Of a DNA stretch of 64,000 nucleotides, positions 17,763 to 26,276 are shown piece by piece (position 1 is the stretch's first letter; every line of letters starts with the position of its first letter). Source of the stretch: Bacteroidota bacterium (GTDB taxonomy: Bacteria; Bacteroidota; Bacteroidia; Bacteroidales; CAIXZF01); contig JAKLIX010000005.1 of assembly GCA_022709385.1 (NCBI GenBank), positions 62,001-126,000 on the forward strand. The letters are read 5' to 3'. The position numbers and the translations under genes were made by a program. Below the pieces are notes generated by a model. It was given only the letters and a program-made list of their open reading frames with translations, did no database searches and was not told the DNA's origin.

Positions 17763-18959
17763 TTAACGGTAAATGGCGATTTTCCTGACACCTGCTCCGC
17801 AGGAGACCAGGTAGATGCCTTCTGCCCAGCCGGCAGTGGCCGTGGTGAATTCTCCGGACATATTGCCCTTGTATATCGTTCTCCCCACATTATCCATGAT
17901 ACGTATGGGGTGCTGGCCGGGTTTCCCTGTTATGATCGACAGCTGAGCCGAGGCAGGATTATGACTGACTGTAAAAGCATTGCTTTCAAGGGCGTCATTC
18001 AGGCCGAGATTCCCAGGGATCACGCAGGAAACACCGCCACCTGTAGCCACCCAGAGATTATCCGACTGGTCGGTGGCCACCCTGATCACCATATCGTTAA
18101 CCAGGCCGTCGGCAGGGGTGAGGCTCACCCAGTTGCTTCCGTCAAAACGGCTTAATCCTCCCTCCAGAATGTAAATATCGAACATTCCCGCCCAGATTTT
18201 CCCCTGGCTGTCGGTGGTCAGGTCGGCCACGAAATTGCTGTAGAGTCCGTCGTTTACGGTATGATTGCCGGTCACCTGGCCTGCTGCATTAAGAACCGAT
18301 ATGCCGTAATAACTTCCTGCCCAGATATTTCCGTTTGCATCTGCGGTTATCGTCAGAATATTGTCGTCGAGCAAGCCATTGGCCATGGTAATGTATGAAA
18401 AGCCGGTCCCGCTGTTTCTGGCGAGTCCGCCCATGATGGTACCCACCCACATGGTTCCGGCATCGTCAAAATAGATGAAGACGGGCAATCCCTGGCTAAG
18501 GTTATAACTCAGGAAGTTGGTGCCATCGTAGCGCGACAGTCCTGAAGGCGTGGCAAACCACACATGCCCCTGAGCGTCGGCAGCAATATGGGTGACTGTA
18601 TTGTTAATCAAACCGTTGCCAGTAGTGAAAGAGGTCCAGTTCTGACCGTCGAAGCGGCTCACTCCGAAATCAGTGCCCACCCACACCCTGTTGTTTGCAT
18701 CCACGGCGATACAATTGATATAGTTATCGATGACCCCATGGGGTGTGGTATACACCACCCAGTTGGTATCGTTGTAGCGGGCCACGCCCGACTGGGTTCC
18801 GAACCACTTGACATTGTTCTGGTCTATGGCCACACCGGTGACATTGTCATCGGGCAGGCCGCTGTTGGCATTGGTGAAGTTCTTGAAAAAAGTCTGACCC
18901 GTCAGGCTGCCTGCACATGCCAGCAGCATTACAAGCGAGCAGATTAAATACTTTTTCAT
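17763..18959 (-). CDS. T9SS two-component-regulator-propeller-like protein
   Basis: A 398-residue exported protein (signal peptide ending CAGSLTGQ). It has about seven propeller blades of the 'two component regulator propeller' type, each with N.VTxIAxDxxGxxWxGTxxGxSRYDG-like repeats (for example VKWFGTQSGVARY, VWVGTDFGVSRFDG). The usual hybrid kinase part is absent. The C-terminus from SNAFTVSHNPASAQ to RKIAIYR is a T9SS sorting domain, slightly divergent because it has HNPAS where FPNPA is usual. It is the first gene of a run leading into the lipoprotein/VTC operon (12-base gap). The ligand is unknown. Confidence 0.8.
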   Translation of the reverse strand: MKKYLICSLVMLLACAGSLTGQTFFKNFTNANSGLPDDNVTGVAIDQNNVKWFGTQSGVARYNDTNWVVYTTPHGVIDNYINCIAVDANNRVWVGTDFGVSRFDGQNWTSFTTGNGLINNTVTHIAADAQGHVWFATPSGLSRYDGTNFLSYNLSQGLPVFIYFDDAGTMWVGTIMGGLARNSGTGFSYITMANGLLDDNILTITADANGNIWAGSYYGISVLNAAGQVTGNHTVNDGLYSNFVADLTTDSQGKIWAGMFDIYILEGGLSRFDGSNWVSLTPADGLVNDMVIRVATDQSDNLWVATGGGVSCVIPGNLGLNDALESNAFTVSHNPASAQLSIITGKPGQHPIRIMDNVGRTIYKGNMSGEFTTATAGWAEGIYLVSCGAGVRKIAIYR

Positions 18960-18999
18960 GGTGCAATTATTTAAATGAATAAATGAAACATCAGTCTAA

Positions 19000-19052
19000 T
19001 ATACCGAAAGAATACAGGAATGCGAAAAATTGTTCCCGGAGTCATCGGTATA
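19000..19052. repeat. Dispersed inverted-repeat element, copy A
   Basis: A 53-base element bounded by TATACCGA (19000-19007) and TCGGTATA (19045-19052). It is similar over its whole length to 37842-37893. A second pair, AATACAGG (19011-19018) and CCTGTATT (19053-19060), allows an alternative hairpin. The right end lies inside the arylsulfotransferase gene and provides its last codons and stop (TAC CGA TGA on the minus strand). Confidence 0.65.
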
Positions 19053-20988
19053 CCTGTATTTTCGAAAAGGAGAAGTTTCCATCCGACGATCTCAGTCTGA
19101 GCAGATAAAATCCGGGCTTCAGCCCATCGAGGCTGATGGCATTCATGTTCAGGCCATGGAATACGAGGCGTCCGAGACCGTCAAGGAGGCCGACTTCGAA
19201 ATCCTTTTCCCTGGTAAGCCTGCCACGAAGGTACAATGTATTTCTGGCTGGATTGGGAAAAATGATGAGTGCCGGTTCTGCATCATCGTCATTGATGCCG
19301 ACACCCGTGAAGTTAAAAGGGTCGGAAAGCTGGGACAGGCAGGCGTTGCTGTTTCCGGTCTGCACCTGATAGAGTCCGTTCTGCAGGGGTGTATACAGCT
19401 GCGCCGTGGCGCCGTTGATGGGCTGACCGGCAAGGTACCACTGGTAGGTGGCAGCCTGGCTGCTGATCAGGTCTCCTCCCGATTGTGTAATAAGCGGCGT
19501 TGCGGGAAGCGGGTTCACGGTCACCGTCACCGAAGCAGTGGCGCTGTCGCTGCCGCTGACAGCTTTGACGGTATAAACGGTGGTGGTGGCGGGGTACACC
19601 CATGGATTCTGAAGGGTGGAAGCGAAACCGGCAGGATCGGAAGTCCAGGTATATACCACATTGGTTCCTCCGGTTACAGCGGCACTGAGCTGGGAAGAAT
19701 CGCCATCGCAGATGACAGCCGGGCTGGCCGTCGCCGTAACAGAATAGCCGGCAACGTAAGCGGCCGTATAGCGGAAAGCCTGTGCAGGTGTTCCGGAAAC
19801 CGATTTACTCCAGACCACTATATTGTTCGAATCTATCTCGTAGATATATCCTGAACCCGCGATACAGATCAGCACATTGCCGTTTGGCAGCTGCTGCGAA
19901 TTACCCATATCCTGGGTGGCATTCCCCGTATAGGTATGCCTCCATTCATAGGTGGAAGGCGCATAGGCTTGTCCGGCGGTATGCAGGTAGTTGTAACCGT
20001 CATATGGCGGATAAATCCTGTCGATACAGCTCTTATTGCCGCTACCTCCTTTATTATTGAAAGCCACAAGGCTTCCTGCATGCGGCAATCCGGTCTGTAT
20101 CCAGTGGGCATCGTGCATGACATTAAATATGGTAGTCCCGGAAGCACCGTATGCTGTGGGATTGCCCCAGCGATAAAGAATGTCTCCTCCCTTTCCTGAA
20201 TTGCCTCCGCTATGGCCTGCGGCTTCAGCCGTAGTGGTGCTGTGGTCTATCACCCAGTACTCGTTTAGATAATGTGAACTGACTACGATCTGGTCCAGTT
20301 CCGGGTTGTAGTCGATGCCGTTCATGTGTACCCAGTCCTTCTTGAGACTGTAATTGATATTCATGAGTTCCGGGTGATCAAGGATAGAAGTGACATAATT
20401 ATCCTTGGCAGAATTATGATTCTGGCAGAGATGATCCCATAATTTCCATTCCCAGACCACAGTGCCTGTCGTTGCCCCGGTCGGTTGCACCTCCATGATC
20501 TTCTCTGACCATACGGTGATATTCTGGGCAGAACCGGCCTGCACAGCCTGTGCCGCGGTCTTCACTTCGTAGGAGATCATCAGCACATTGCCGTTGGGCA
20601 TGGGGTGGATGTCGTGGTGAAGACAATAGGTGGATGAAGAATGAGTAAAATCCCAAAGCACAGTTCCATTCCAGTCAACCTTCTGCACCCTGCCTGTCAT
20701 ACCGCCTCCGAACAGCACATTGCCCTGGTTGCTGACTGTCCTTACCAGGGTTCCTCCCGGGAGAAGGTAGCTGGAGTAGCCTGTCCTGGCCGTGGATGCG
20801 AAAGTCCAGCTGTGATAGGTGGCCCCGCTCATGTTTATAAGATAAGCCTTGGTACTGCTCATGGTGCTGTAAAGGGTATAATCGCCCCAGGGTGCACCCT
20901 GTGAATATGCCAGGGACACTGACATTCCAAGCAGGATGATCAGTACAGCGGGATTCAGCTTCAATTTTTGTTTCATACAGATAAGCAT
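19042..20988 (-). CDS. Arylsulfotransferase (ASST)-like T9SS protein
   Basis: A 648-residue protein, or 644 from the ATG at 20976, which gives the cleaner signal peptide ending SLAYSQ. The N-terminal two thirds match the arylsulfotransferase propeller: HHDIHPMPNGNVLM (residues 124-137, with candidate catalytic histidines), MNGIDYNPELDQIVVSSH, RWGNPTAYG and VMHDAHWI. ASST enzymes move sulfate between phenolic compounds without PAPS. An Ig-like domain (about 415-500) and a short Ig_like-type segment (ATYQWYLAGQPINGATAQ) precede the T9SS domain from IIFPNPARNT to SKIQVYR. It starts 7-19 bases after the second CotH gene, so the pair is co-transcribed. Its stop codon lies inside a dispersed repeat. 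Confidence 0.8.
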   Translation of the reverse strand: MLICMKQKLKLNPAVLIILLGMSVSLAYSQGAPWGDYTLYSTMSSTKAYLINMSGATYHSWTFASTARTGYSSYLLPGGTLVRTVSNQGNVLFGGGMTGRVQKVDWNGTVLWDFTHSSSTYCLHHDIHPMPNGNVLMISYEVKTAAQAVQAGSAQNITVWSEKIMEVQPTGATTGTVVWEWKLWDHLCQNHNSAKDNYVTSILDHPELMNINYSLKKDWVHMNGIDYNPELDQIVVSSHYLNEYWVIDHSTTTAEAAGHSGGNSGKGGDILYRWGNPTAYGASGTTIFNVMHDAHWIQTGLPHAGSLVAFNNKGGSGNKSCIDRIYPPYDGYNYLHTAGQAYAPSTYEWRHTYTGNATQDMGNSQQLPNGNVLICIAGSGYIYEIDSNNIVVWSKSVSGTPAQAFRYTAAYVAGYSVTATASPAVICDGDSSQLSAAVTGGTNVVYTWTSDPAGFASTLQNPWVYPATTTVYTVKAVSGSDSATASVTVTVNPLPATPLITQSGGDLISSQAATYQWYLAGQPINGATAQLYTPLQNGLYQVQTGNSNACLSQLSDPFNFTGVGINDDDAEPALIIFPNPARNTLYLRGRLTREKDFEVGLLDGLGRLVFHGLNMNAISLDGLKPGFYLLRLRSSDGNFSFSKIQVYR

Positions 20989-20995
20989 ATTTTTT

Positions 20996-23296
20996 TTATA
21001 AAAGAACGAATTTGCTTTGATGGGAACTTGTCAAGGTATTCAGGGTGAGCAGGTAAACTCCCCGCGAAAGCCCACTGACATCGATCATGCGTGTTTGCCG
21101 GCCTGCCACTCCGGATCCGGTAAGGGAAAGGGTACGGATAAGCATCCCTTGTGCATCGAAAATATTGACCTCACCGACACCGGGATGACCGTCGTATTCG
21201 ATGTACATCAAGTTTTGTGCAGGATTTGGATAAAGCCTTATACCGGCTGAATGATACACGGGAATGAAATTCCGAAGGCCTTTCGATGGCTGCATTTTCA
21301 CAAAGGGACCGTATCCGTTCGGGTAGCGTCCTGTCGAGAGTCCGGGCGACTGCAGGCCGTAAATCACCGAATCGATGAGGGTGCCTGATTCGCTGTTGAC
21401 CCTGATCTGTCCTCCTTCAGCAGGAAGTGAAATATCCGCCGTGATTTCCGTCCCCGTCTGAAACTCCAGCGGTTGCAGCACCAGGTAGGCGTGCGCAAGC
21501 ATCAGGGTATCGGGGAAAGGCCATTGGAAAGGATTATCCGGGGAATCTGACAACCACTGCCCCTTCAGACTTACAGTTTCACGGGTATTATTAAATATTT
21601 CCAGCCATGCCAGGGGCCGGACGGCGCCTTCGGAAACATCGCAGGCGGGTGCTTTGATCTCGTTGATCACCACATCACCGGGAACCAGCCGGGACTGGAG
21701 GTTGTAAAACTCGAAGGCCGCTCTTGCCGGGCTAAAACTGCCGGCACTGTCATTTTCGGCGTAACAATAATATTGGAGTACCACTCCTGTGACGGTAACA
21801 GAAACACCAAATATCCCGTCACCTGGCAGTTCGTCCTGATGTAATCCGTCGTCAAACATTTCAAGGGGAGTGAAGACCTCCCGGCTGCTTTGCCGCAAAA
21901 AAAGCGTCAGGACGCCGGCACCGGGTGCCCTTACGTTGAAAAGGCATTCCTGCCCCCTGAGCGGTAACTGGGGATCATGTGTCACATCGGAAATGACAGG
22001 TGCACCCTGGTATCCGGGGTAAGAAGCCAGGTAAGCGATCCTTGCCTCCATCAGCGATTTAATACCGGGATAAGCCGTCAGGCCGCCACTGCCGCCAACA
22101 GTAGTGTCGAGATTCAGAAGGAAATCAGCATATGAGTAAAACTTATTGCTGTCGGCCATTACATAAGAATCCGCGATATCCTGCCACTGGGCGGCCAGCC
22201 GGTAATATTCCCCGTTGACAAAGTTCTCCTCTGCAATGGTCCGGATATGTGCCAGGTACATTTTTCGCAGGGTGTCGTTTTTAAACAGCCGTGACATGAG
22301 TGGTCGCGGTGACACGGAAAAGCTGAGGTGCTGCAGGGGATCAAGGACGATGAGCTCATCCATGCTCAGTCCGAGATAATGATTCGAACCGTCTGAATTT
22401 CTGAACGAACCGAACGACATGTTCAAATCCCAGGGAATCGGGTTGAAAAGCCCGAGATCATCCTGGTACATATAATAATTCTGGGCGTAGCCGATATACG
22501 AATCCAGGTTCAGGGTCACGTAATTGAAAGCATGCATCCAGAGTGTCTGATCCACATTCAGGACTGTTCCAATTTGATCCGGGTCATTGTTCAGAATATC
22601 AGTAAGATGCACGATGGACTTCCATCCCGTGTCCGATTCCAGTTCGTAGTAGGGCAGGTATGCCGAAGTGTCACTTCCGCGGTAACTCAGGTTGGCATTC
22701 TGCCCGAATGGATATTGTAACTGGGCAGGGCTTCCTTTGAAGAAACAGTTGTCGTTGGATGGGAAATGCCTGCCGATGAATCCTTTATCCACCGATTCCA
22801 CATTGGTATAAAGACCCGCGAGGGTATCGTTCACATACACATTGGCAAAACCTGCCCGGCTGGCCGGCATATACTTGCGGGCGATATGGTATGCCAGCAC
22901 TTCCCTCACAAAGGAAGGGTCATGGATTACATTGCTCAGCTTCAGCTTGGTAAATCCTTCGTGATTGCGGTTATTGATCTTGTAATCCAGTTCAATGTTG
23001 AACGGGTTTTTAGCTGAACCAGGATTCCAGGAGCTGTATCCTTTGTAACGGATTCCGGCGTCTTTGTATAAGTGCCCGTCAATCAGCACATCACCCGTGA
23101 TTCTGCCCTGGCCGGCCTCAATCAGGCTGTCGAGCAGGTGGGCCCAATGCTGGTCATGAAAATATATCCTGACTTCATGTACCTGTTCAGGGGAATAAAA
23201 ATCCATCTGTGCCATCGCATGATTCCCGTGCCCGAACACAGTCGTCATCAGCAAAACACAGATTATCTGATACTTAAAATTAAAAGCAGCCTTCAC
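20996..23296 (-). CDS. Second CotH kinase-family T9SS protein
   Basis: A 766-residue exported protein starting with GTG at 23296 (signal ending HGNHAMAQ). The CotH domain spans about residues 35-400: VRIYFHDQHWAHLLD, FNIELDYKINNRNHEGFTKLKL in pieces, SFVREVLAYHIARKYMPAS, VNDTLAGLYTNVESVDKGF and NPIPWDLNMSFGSF, the last a canonical CotH motif. A short Ig-like segment, then a lamin-tail domain (VVINEIKAPACD, AWLEIFNNTRETVSLKGQWL; about 550-660), and a T9SS domain from IRLYPNPAQN follow. Unlike the first CotH protein, the lamin-tail domain is after the kinase. It is paired with the arylsulfotransferase gene. Upstream is a strong inverted repeat at 23334-23363. Confidence 0.85.
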   Translation of the reverse strand: MKAAFNFKYQIICVLLMTTVFGHGNHAMAQMDFYSPEQVHEVRIYFHDQHWAHLLDSLIEAGQGRITGDVLIDGHLYKDAGIRYKGYSSWNPGSAKNPFNIELDYKINNRNHEGFTKLKLSNVIHDPSFVREVLAYHIARKYMPASRAGFANVYVNDTLAGLYTNVESVDKGFIGRHFPSNDNCFFKGSPAQLQYPFGQNANLSYRGSDTSAYLPYYELESDTGWKSIVHLTDILNNDPDQIGTVLNVDQTLWMHAFNYVTLNLDSYIGYAQNYYMYQDDLGLFNPIPWDLNMSFGSFRNSDGSNHYLGLSMDELIVLDPLQHLSFSVSPRPLMSRLFKNDTLRKMYLAHIRTIAEENFVNGEYYRLAAQWQDIADSYVMADSNKFYSYADFLLNLDTTVGGSGGLTAYPGIKSLMEARIAYLASYPGYQGAPVISDVTHDPQLPLRGQECLFNVRAPGAGVLTLFLRQSSREVFTPLEMFDDGLHQDELPGDGIFGVSVTVTGVVLQYYCYAENDSAGSFSPARAAFEFYNLQSRLVPGDVVINEIKAPACDVSEGAVRPLAWLEIFNNTRETVSLKGQWLSDSPDNPFQWPFPDTLMLAHAYLVLQPLEFQTGTEITADISLPAEGGQIRVNSESGTLIDSVIYGLQSPGLSTGRYPNGYGPFVKMQPSKGLRNFIPVYHSAGIRLYPNPAQNLMYIEYDGHPGVGEVNIFDAQGMLIRTLSLTGSGVAGRQTRMIDVSGLSRGVYLLTLNTLTSSHQSKFVLL

Positions 23297-23333
23297 CTCC
23301 CTGACAGGACCGGAAAAAATTTAACACAAACTT

Positions 23334-23363
23334 CACCTGTTTTTAACAATGAAAAAACAGGTG
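23334..23363. promoter_or_regulatory. Inverted repeat in the leader of the second CotH gene
   Basis: CACCTGTTTTT (23334-23344) and AAAAACAGGTG (23353-23363) form perfect 11-base arms around an 8-base loop. It lies 38 bases before the CotH start and about 120 bases after the LamG stop on the same strand. No T-tract follows directly on either strand, so an operator or leader hairpin is more likely than a plain terminator. Confidence 0.5.
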
Positions 23364-23479
23364 GTTTAAAAATAACATAATATTAGACCACGAAACGCAA
23401 TAAAGTTTACCGGGCTGGTCTTTTTTTTTTACACGGAACAAGCGCCCTGTTGAACTGAGAACATGCAGGCTGCGGCAAC

Positions 23480-24736
23480 TTAATATACCACTACCCGGCT
23501 TTGATATTTTCTGCCACTTCCATTCATGTGCAACCAGTACACTCCCGGATTTAACCTGCTTATCTTCATTTCCGCGGATGGCATTCCATCGGTGTTCTGG
23601 CGCATGACGACCTTTCCGAGCATATCTGTCATTTCGATGACTCCCGCTTTTTCCGGAGGAATATTTTCAATAAACACCATATCCCGTGCAGGATTTGGGA
23701 AGACAAGAAGACCGGATTTCCCGTCGCGGTTGATTCCTGTCAGATCAAAGTTGAAAGGGAGGCTCCAGGCGGTGCAGCCGCTGGTATCGGACACAAATAC
23801 CTTATAGATGCCATACTGGGTCGGGGTATAGGTTTGCTGGGTAGCGCCCGGGATAAGAGTCGTTCCAAAATACCACTGGTTGCCGGAGGTATAGGAACTG
23901 ACAAGGTTGGGTGCCACGTAGGTGATGGTAGGCATTGGCAGGGAAGTGTTATTGAAGGGCACCTGCGACGACCAGCTGGTGTTCACGGCAGTACCGGTAT
24001 TGAAGCCACTTCCGAGATCAGCCAGCACATTGCCTGCATTTTCATTCATTCTCCAGTACCCGGCAAGGCCATTCTGAAGTGCAGGATCGATATGGTCGTT
24101 CATGCCTGCCAGGATTTCAGCCTGGCTGAGGGCCCTGTTCCACACCCTGACTTCATCGATCAGGCCGTTGAAATACCGCGACATGCTCCAGACTGTATCC
24201 GCCAGTGCCCCGATACGCGCTTTATAGCCCGTGGAAGGATAAATGGTTCCGCTGAAGGCAAAGCTACCCATAGGATTACCGTCAATATAAAGGGACATAG
24301 TACTACCGTCGAAAGTCCCTGCCACATGCTGCCAGGTATTAAGTACCAGGGAACCCGCAGGGCTGAGCACCTCCTGCCAGCCGACGGGAGATCCGCCGAT
24401 CGCCCCGGCAATATTGAAGGATAATATCCCGTTCCCTCCGCAACGCAATACATAGCCGAACATGGAACTGCCCCATGCGTGTTTGCAGAAAATCGAATTC
24501 CCTGTGGAACCGGAAGCAAATACCTTCGGATTGATCCATGCCTCGATGGTCAATGCATTGGTGATCTCAAGCTGATTCAGGCTCCCGATACGTACAAATG
24601 ATGTACTCCCGTTGAAATCGAGGGAGGAGGTATTGGGAATGCAGGGCTGGGCCTGCAGGAGTGAACACTGAGCCGTGAACAGCGAACAGTAAATGATTAG
24701 CAGAATAAATGGCGGTTTGCAGTGGTTTTTCATCAT
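23480..24736 (-). CDS. T9SS protein with LamG/concanavalin-like domain
   Basis: A 418-residue exported protein (signal ending CSLLQAQ). Residues about 35-245 are a LamG-like jelly-roll: SLDFNGSTSFVRIGSL, LTIEAWINPKVFASG, WQHVAGTFDGSTMSLYIDG and GLIDEVRVWNRALSQAEI are hallmark strings. It is followed by an Ig-like segment ending in GIYKVFVSDTSGC, and a T9SS domain from LLVFPNPARDM to YQSRVVVY. Likely carbohydrate- or protein-binding at the surface. It is the most upstream gene of the minus-strand group and is divergent from the gene at 24940. Confidence 0.8.
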   Translation of the reverse strand: MMKNHCKPPFILLIIYCSLFTAQCSLLQAQPCIPNTSSLDFNGSTSFVRIGSLNQLEITNALTIEAWINPKVFASGSTGNSIFCKHAWGSSMFGYVLRCGGNGILSFNIAGAIGGSPVGWQEVLSPAGSLVLNTWQHVAGTFDGSTMSLYIDGNPMGSFAFSGTIYPSTGYKARIGALADTVWSMSRYFNGLIDEVRVWNRALSQAEILAGMNDHIDPALQNGLAGYWRMNENAGNVLADLGSGFNTGTAVNTSWSSQVPFNNTSLPMPTITYVAPNLVSSYTSGNQWYFGTTLIPGATQQTYTPTQYGIYKVFVSDTSGCTAWSLPFNFDLTGINRDGKSGLLVFPNPARDMVFIENIPPEKAGVIEMTDMLGKVVMRQNTDGMPSAEMKISRLNPGVYWLHMNGSGRKYQSRVVVY

Positions 24737-24939
24737 GGTATATTTTAATTGATAAAATTAATCATTCCCCTTTGATCAGGTGAAACTGTGGATATTTTTT
24801 TTCCGACCTTTGTAAGCCAATCGCGAATCACATGAAATGTCCATGTTCGCAGACACAACCGAAAATGATAATATACCCGGACATTCTCCCGCATGAAGCG
24901 GGACAGGCATCTGACCATTAAAATCAAAATTATTATCAC

Positions 24940-25386
24940 ATGAAAAAGACCCTTCGCCTGATCTGCCTCTCCTTCCTGCTGGCTTCAGTATTTACCGCCT
25001 CTGCCCAGGAAAAGCCGATGGTTTTGAGTTTCGAGGAATTTGAAACCTGGATGAAAGAACTAAGTCCCTTTGGTTATCCTTACACCGAAACCGGGAAAAA
25101 CGGTGAAGAATACCTGGCTACCTTCCTCAACCGGGAAACCCTCAAGATGATCGGCATCACCATGGCTCCCCTTTCGGCTTTTGATAACCACAAACAGTTC
25201 AAAGGTGCGGAGGTTTACGACCTGAAAGGACACCAGGCAGTTTTTTACGGGTTACAGAACTTCTGGAACCTGACCGTTGCCCTGCCCTCGCTCAATGCCT
25301 GCCTGCAAATCACGACTGTATACCTTGATGCCAGTAAACAGGAGCTCGAGAAAGAACTTGAAAAAACAGGCGCTCTGAAAAAATAA
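24940..25386 (+). CDS. Small secreted protein of unknown function
   Basis: A 148-residue exported protein with signal peptide MKKTLRLICLSFLLASVFTASAQ. No domain is recognised. The mature part is mixed alpha/beta (VLSFEEFETWMKELSPFGYPY, EVYDLKGHQAVFYGLQN) and ends with a short charged helix KQELEKELEKTGALKK. It has no T9SS domain, so it is probably periplasmic. It stands alone, followed by a short terminator-like hairpin at 25452. Confidence 0.65.
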   Translation: MKKTLRLICLSFLLASVFTASAQEKPMVLSFEEFETWMKELSPFGYPYTETGKNGEEYLATFLNRETLKMIGITMAPLSAFDNHKQFKGAEVYDLKGHQAVFYGLQNFWNLTVALPSLNACLQITTVYLDASKQELEKELEKTGALKK

Positions 25387-25451
25387 TCAGTTTTCTGTCC
25401 GGCTGCGATTGGCCGGCTGCTCCTGACCTGATGCATGACCCGTTGAATTAT

Positions 25452-25470
25452 CCTGCTCTGCAGGTTTTTT
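25452..25470 (+). terminator. Short terminator-like hairpin
   Basis: CCTGC (25452-25456), loop TCT, GCAGG (25460-25464), then six T. It sits 66 bases after the small secreted protein. The stem is only 5 bases, so it may be weak. Confidence 0.4.
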
Positions 25471-25546
25471 CGGACAGGTACCAAACCATTGTACCTCCTG
25501 CTTGTTATGTTTAGTTATTACAATTATATCCTTGAACACTAAATGT

Positions 25547-26212
25547 ATGCAGATCCAATCCGAACTCAATTTTAAACCATATCCCATCAGCAACATTCAG
25601 CATCTGAACAGCAACTCATACCTGTTGTCTTTTCAGAGGGATTTCGATTTCCATGCCGGTCAGATTCTTGCCCTGAAGATTGCGGACGCCGACACACCCC
25701 GTTATTACAGTATCGCCAGCGGAATCAATGATCCGCAGATCGATATCCTTTTCAACGTAAAACCCGGCAGTACATTCAGTCCGAGACTCGCAGGGCTTGT
25801 TCCCGGCGACCTCCTTCAGGTTTCAAGTCCGGCAGGGATGTTTCTCGGAACTGCCGGACCGGATATCTGGATCGCCGCCGGCACGGGAATAGCTCCGTTC
25901 AGGAGTATGATGCGGTCTGGATTGTCAAACGGAAAGATCCTCCTGCAGGGAGCTTCAGCACCTGAATCCCTGTATTTCGCTGAAGAGTTCAGAGCGGCTC
26001 TGGGCGAAGCCTATGTCCCCTGTCTGAGCAGACACAGTCAGCCCGGAATATTCCACGGAAGAGTAACAGATTATCTGCGCCAGCTTGATCAAATCGACAC
26101 TGAGAAAACCCATTACCTTTGCGGGAGTGCTGAGATGGTGGTTGACACAAGAGATATACTTACGGAGAGGGGGGTGCCGTTCGGGAAGGTGCTGGCGGAG
26201 GTTTATTTTTAG
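25547..26212 (+). CDS. FAD-binding oxidoreductase (ferredoxin-NADP reductase type)
   Basis: About 221 residues from the ATG at 25547; the frame is open from a TTG at 25502 but that start adds a poorly supported extension. The FAD domain has RYYSIASG (RxYS motif) and the NAD(P) domain has WIAAGTGIAPFRSM (GTGIAPF motif), with CGSAEMV near the C-terminus. There is no iron-sulfur domain, so it needs a separate electron partner, perhaps a flavodoxin, ferredoxin or flavohemoprotein. It is cytosolic. It is followed by degenerate short repeats and then rlmN. The physiological partner is not evident from the neighbourhood. Confidence 0.8.
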   Translation: MQIQSELNFKPYPISNIQHLNSNSYLLSFQRDFDFHAGQILALKIADADTPRYYSIASGINDPQIDILFNVKPGSTFSPRLAGLVPGDLLQVSSPAGMFLGTAGPDIWIAAGTGIAPFRSMMRSGLSNGKILLQGASAPESLYFAEEFRAALGEAYVPCLSRHSQPGIFHGRVTDYLRQLDQIDTEKTHYLCGSAEMVVDTRDILTERGVPFGKVLAEVYF

Positions 26213-26264
26213 GGTGATGAAGTTACGAAGTGATGGGGTTATGAAGTGATGAGGTGATGGGATT
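26213..26264. repeat. Degenerate GAAGTGATG-type direct repeats
   Basis: Between the reductase stop and rlmN the sequence repeats units such as GATGAAGTTACGAAGTGATG and GTTATGAAGTGATGAGGTGATG. These are imperfect tandem repeats about 20 bases long, a type of intergenic minisatellite. It is not coding in any supported frame. Confidence 0.6.
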
Positions 26265-26276
26265 TTTTGTTCACAT

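Noticed and set aside
25387..25596. Small minus-strand open frame before the FAD reductase
   Set aside because: It overlaps the reductase start and the terminator-like hairpin and has no recognisable features.
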